Origin: Candidatus Krumholzibacteriia bacterium
GTDB taxonomy: Bacteria; Krumholzibacteriota; Krumholzibacteriia; LZORAL124-64-63
Assembly (NCBI GenBank): GCA_030643455.1
Contig: DAOWLV010000107.1
Location: 1 to 8,770, forward strand
Direction of reading: 5' to 3'
DNA: 8,770 bases
Shown piece after piece: positions 6,456 through 8,770 of the stretch (the first letter of the stretch is position 1; each line of letters begins with the position of its first letter). Made by a program: the position numbers and the translations under genes. The notes beneath the pieces are model-generated. The model saw only the letters and a list, made by a program, of their open reading frames with translations, was not told the origin of the DNA and did no database searches.

Positions 6456-6656
6456 TCATGAGATGTAACCCAGTCCCTGCATCCGTTTGCGAATCTCTTC
6501 CTCGTTGCTGCCGTCCTTTTCGAACCTGGCGATCTCCCTTTCGAGCACATGCTGAACGAACTCCTCGGGTGAGGAATAACCGGCGATACCGCTGTATTTC
6601 TTCACCTTCGCCAGGAGGTCCTTTTCGATCTTGATCTTGTCTCCGCCACCAAACAT
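6456..6656 (-). CDS. 66-aa small protein, ribbon-helix-helix (CopG)-like
   Basis: A predicted cytosolic 66-aa protein with a perfect AAGGAGG Shine-Dalgarno (6663-6669), six nt before ATG 6656, which makes translation very likely. Residues 7-46 read like a ribbon-helix-helix domain: a short strand KIKIEK, helix DLLAKVKKYSGIAG, turn GYSS, then helix PEEFVQHVLEREIARFE. That pattern is common in CopG/Arc-type DNA-binding proteins. No toxin gene is adjacent, so an antitoxin role is not supported. After a charged linker, the C-terminus EEEIRKRMQGLGYIS is nearly the same as the tail of the lipoprotein encoded two genes downstream. The gene lies 29 nt after the 660-aa enzyme gene and 13 nt before the membrane protein gene. 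It could autoregulate the operon, or act as a small cytosolic adaptor for the membrane protein. Neither can be shown from sequence. Confidence 0.78.
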   Translation of the reverse strand: MFGGGDKIKIEKDLLAKVKKYSGIAGYSSPEEFVQHVLEREIARFEKDGSNEEEIRKRMQGLGYIS

Positions 6657-6662
6657 GGGGCG

Positions 6663-6669
6663 CCTCCTT
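6663..6669 (-). promoter_or_regulatory. Strong Shine-Dalgarno for the 66-aa protein
   Basis: AAGGAGG on the minus strand with a six-nt spacer to ATG 6656 is close to ideal. It is the best evidence that this short frame is a real gene translated at a high rate. Confidence 0.8.
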
Positions 6670-6685
6670 ATGGGTCGATACGAGT

Positions 6686-8668
6686 CTATCGTTGATCAGC
6701 GCTGAACAGGTCGCCGCCCACCATTTCCGGCGGCGGTTCGATACCGAACAGGCGCAGGATGGTCGGAGCCATGTCCAACAGGGAGGGGTTTTCCCGCCGC
6801 ACGGGCCGGTTGGCCATCAGGATCCCCGGCACCTCCGATGCGGCGATGCAGTGGTCGCCGCTCCACTTGAGCATGTTGTCCTCGAACTGCGCCTCGGGAA
6901 TCTTCCCCAGGGCCGATTCGTTGCTGCCGCGCCAGCCCGCGTAATAACCCATCACGATGTCGGGCCCGATGCTGATCATGTTCCCATGATAGACCTGGTC
7001 CGACCGGTCGGCCGTCTTGATGGCCCGCCGTTCGTCCAGTGGATCGATCACCTGCTCCAGCCTGCTCTTCAGCTCGGCCAGCAGTTGCTCCTGTTCGGCG
7101 CCGGGCTCAACTATGCCGTGAACTTCGCGGCCCGCCAGGTTTATGTACATGCCGTTGATGCCGATGGCATAGGCCCTCGTGTGCAGCCAATCCACGCCAA
7201 ACAGCATATCCACATCCCGCGGATGGACGCCGTCCTTCAGAACCAGATAACCATTGTCGTACAACCAGGTATTCACATGGAAGGCGCGGTTCCACGGCGC
7301 GAAACCGTGATCGCTCATGACCATGATCACCACGTCATCACCCACCGTCTCTACAGCCACGCCCAGGGCCGCGTCCAGTTCCGCGTAGACATCCCGGATC
7401 CTGTGTTCGTGGCGATGGTCACTGGTGGCATAAGTCGGCGAGTCGTGGTCCATGTTGCGCCACATCATGTGGCACACCTGATCGGGCGAGTTGAAGTAGA
7501 AGAAGAGAAAACCCTCGTCCAGGGCAGCGAAGCGATCGAGTTCGGCCTCCAGCTGGTCGAGTCTTTCCTGGAGAACGAAATCGCTCTGCTGGACGTATCC
7601 CTCATCCCCGAAGAACGCGTTTTCCAGGGCGCTGGTATCATCGGGCAACCCCTGGGTGTAGAACAGGCCGGTGGCCTCGGCGATTTCCCTGCTGTATTCC
7701 GGGGGCGTGCTGATGGGCATTTCCGGGTTGACCGGATCGATCTGCACCGGCGTGACGTAGAGCCGCAGATGGGGACTGGTTTCCATCAGATAGAGCCGGC
7801 AGATGCCGTGGACACTCTTGAGCAGGGGAAACATCTTGAACGTGACGGGAACCCAGTCGCTCCATTCACCCTCATTGAGAACGATCTCGCTATCGCCGGT
7901 CTTGATCCAGGCCGAACCGTTGCCCGCATCGACTGTTATTTCCAGCGGCGCGGTGGCTATAGGGTCACCTTCACGCCAGGTATTGTTCGGTCCGTGGAGA
8001 TCGGCGGTGCAGTGTCCGCTGGTCAGGTAGACCGAAACCACCCGCCCACCGCCGAGATCCCTTTCCACCGGCGGGTCGTCGGTGATCAGGGTCGAGATAC
8101 CGTAATTTCCGGTGATGTCCGGCGTACCCATTCCCGACAGACTGCGCGCCTCGCACTCGACTGGCGGGAAATTCGCGGGCACCTTGAAGATGGTCGCGTC
8201 CACGCCGGCGTCGGCCAGCAGCTCCCAGAACGCGACGCCCTTGCGCAGGTTCCGGACCTCGCTGCCGCCGCGGGGAAATTTCCAGGAACCGATCTTCCAG
8301 AAACGCATGGGCCCCTTGGCCTCGCTGGCGCTGTAGAACGGCAGCAGGGTTTCAGGATCGCGGTGGATGAAGTCGAAGATGCCGTGTCCACCCGAATCCA
8401 TGCCGGTGGTGAAGTTGGACCAGGCCACCGGCGACTGGGGTGGGGTCGAGGTGCCGAAAGGCATCAAATGGCCGCCGCCCGACAGGAATTTCTCGAAATT
8501 GGGCATCACACCCTGAGCGAGAAAAGTCTCGAGCAGTTTGGGGTCCATGCCGTCGAAGCCGAGAACCAGGACCTTGGGGCCGGTGTCGGCGGCTTCGGCG
8601 GCGGCGGCGATCGTGATGATCGTGGAAGACATCATGATCGCCAACAAGATGATGATCCCGGTTCTCAT
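6686..8668 (-). CDS. Exported alkaline phosphatase superfamily protein, large form (type I phosphodiesterase/nucleotide pyrophosphatase-like)
   Basis: A 660-aa protein with a Sec signal peptide (hydrophobic about 4-22, likely cleavage after an Ala-rich stretch near 21-27). No lipobox is present, so it is predicted to be periplasmic or secreted. The two-metal site is readable: D39 in LGFDGMD; candidate nucleophile S79 in PPQSPVAW; D396 and H400 in SPDQVCH; D453-H454 in MSDHGF; and H606 in GDHCIAASEVPG. HGIFDF at 95-100 is also family-typical. Between the nucleophile and D396 lies a large, mostly beta insertion (about 200-320, including the GEWSDW stretch at 267-272), which probably sets substrate choice. 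The C-terminus (LLDMAPTILRLFGIEPPPEM) matches the end of the upstream neighbour, so the two are paralogues. GGAGG lies seven nt before ATG 8668, inside the end of the upstream gene, whose stop overlaps this start (ATGA). No formylglycine motif is seen. The substrate is unknown. Confidence 0.88.
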   Translation of the reverse strand: MRTGIIILLAIMMSSTIITIAAAAEAADTGPKVLVLGFDGMDPKLLETFLAQGVMPNFEKFLSGGGHLMPFGTSTPPQSPVAWSNFTTGMDSGGHGIFDFIHRDPETLLPFYSASEAKGPMRFWKIGSWKFPRGGSEVRNLRKGVAFWELLADAGVDATIFKVPANFPPVECEARSLSGMGTPDITGNYGISTLITDDPPVERDLGGGRVVSVYLTSGHCTADLHGPNNTWREGDPIATAPLEITVDAGNGSAWIKTGDSEIVLNEGEWSDWVPVTFKMFPLLKSVHGICRLYLMETSPHLRLYVTPVQIDPVNPEMPISTPPEYSREIAEATGLFYTQGLPDDTSALENAFFGDEGYVQQSDFVLQERLDQLEAELDRFAALDEGFLFFYFNSPDQVCHMMWRNMDHDSPTYATSDHRHEHRIRDVYAELDAALGVAVETVGDDVVIMVMSDHGFAPWNRAFHVNTWLYDNGYLVLKDGVHPRDVDMLFGVDWLHTRAYAIGINGMYINLAGREVHGIVEPGAEQEQLLAELKSRLEQVIDPLDERRAIKTADRSDQVYHGNMISIGPDIVMGYYAGWRGSNESALGKIPEAQFEDNMLKWSGDHCIAASEVPGILMANRPVRRENPSLLDMAPTILRLFGIEPPPEMVGGDLFSADQR

Positions 8669-8770
8669 GACGCCACCTCCGTTTCATCTTCCCTGAAGAT
8701 GCTCCGCCCGGTCATGTGCCCCGGTGCGGTCAGCCCCAGCAAATCCAGGACCGACGGAGCCATGTCCACC
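8665..8770 (-). CDS. C-terminal end of a further alkaline phosphatase superfamily protein (truncated by window edge)
   Basis: Only the last 34 codons before the stop are inside the window. They read on the minus strand from 8769 to the TGA at 8667-8665. The piece VDMAPSVLDLLGLTAPGHM aligns with the C-terminal LLDMAPTILRLFGIEPPPEM of the 660-aa enzyme and with LDICPTFLALMGMPPARDM of the 435-aa lipoprotein, including the following G-x-x-[IL]. It is therefore the end of a third family member and not a random frame. The stop overlaps the next start by four nt (ATGA), and the neighbour's ribosome site lies in its last codons, so the two are translationally coupled. Its catalytic residues and signal peptide are outside the window. 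Confidence 0.82.
   Translation of the reverse strand, partial: VDMAPSVLDLLGLTAPGHMTGRSIFREDETEVAS

Noticed and set aside
6456..6656. Antitoxin of a toxin-antitoxin pair
   Set aside because: No small toxin-like gene is adjacent; the neighbours are an exported enzyme and a membrane protein.

Overview
The window looks like a chromosomal segment from a GC-rich, Gram-negative-type bacterium. Genes are tightly packed, Shine-Dalgarno sites are strong (GGAGG class) and several products have lipoprotein or Sec signal peptides. The mix of alkaline-phosphatase-superfamily enzymes, Trx-TPR proteins and a peptide-N-glycosidase-F-like lipoprotein recalls uncultured lineages of the FCB kind (Krumholzibacteriota or Eisenbacteria-like). 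That taxonomic guess comes from general impression and is weak. No RNA genes, insertion sequences, CRISPR arrays or phage genes were seen.

Region 1 (1-938, + strand) is the 3' part of a gene for a thioredoxin-fold plus TPR protein. It is closed by a very clear intrinsic terminator with a 12-bp perfect stem and a T7 tract.

Region 2 (1050-3260, + strand) is a three-gene, translationally coupled phospholipid module. It encodes a YnbA-type CDP-alcohol phosphatidyltransferase, a YnbB/CdsA-type phosphatidate cytidylyltransferase (8-nt overlap) and a PlsC-type acyltransferase (1-nt overlap). Read in biochemical order, acyltransferase makes phosphatidate, cytidylyltransferase makes CDP-diacylglycerol, and phosphatidyltransferase moves the phosphatidyl group to an unknown alcohol. 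The phosphatidyltransferase has Asn in place of two of the four classical catalytic Asp residues.

Region 3 (3241-8770, - strand) is one long operon running off the right edge. In transcription order it encodes: the C-terminus of an alkaline-phosphatase-superfamily protein; a 660-aa exported member of the same superfamily; a 66-aa ribbon-helix-helix-like small protein; a 273-aa three-TM protein with Oxa1/EMC3 (DUF106)-like topology and an extracytoplasmic beta-rich domain; a 435-aa lipoprotein of the alkaline phosphatase superfamily; and a 344-aa lipoprotein resembling peptide-N-glycosidase F. Spacing is -4, 29, 13, 12 and 25 nt, so the genes are probably co-transcribed. The operon meets region 2 tail to tail with a 20-nt coding overlap.

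The most interesting part is region 3. Three metal-dependent phospho/sulfo-ester hydrolases or transferases, a glycoamidase-like lipoprotein and a possible dedicated membrane-insertion factor sit together with a small cytosolic protein. That small protein ends in the same roughly 15-residue C-terminal motif as one of the lipoproteins. I infer a cell-envelope glycoconjugate or phospholipid processing system, possibly undescribed; its substrate cannot be read from the sequence.
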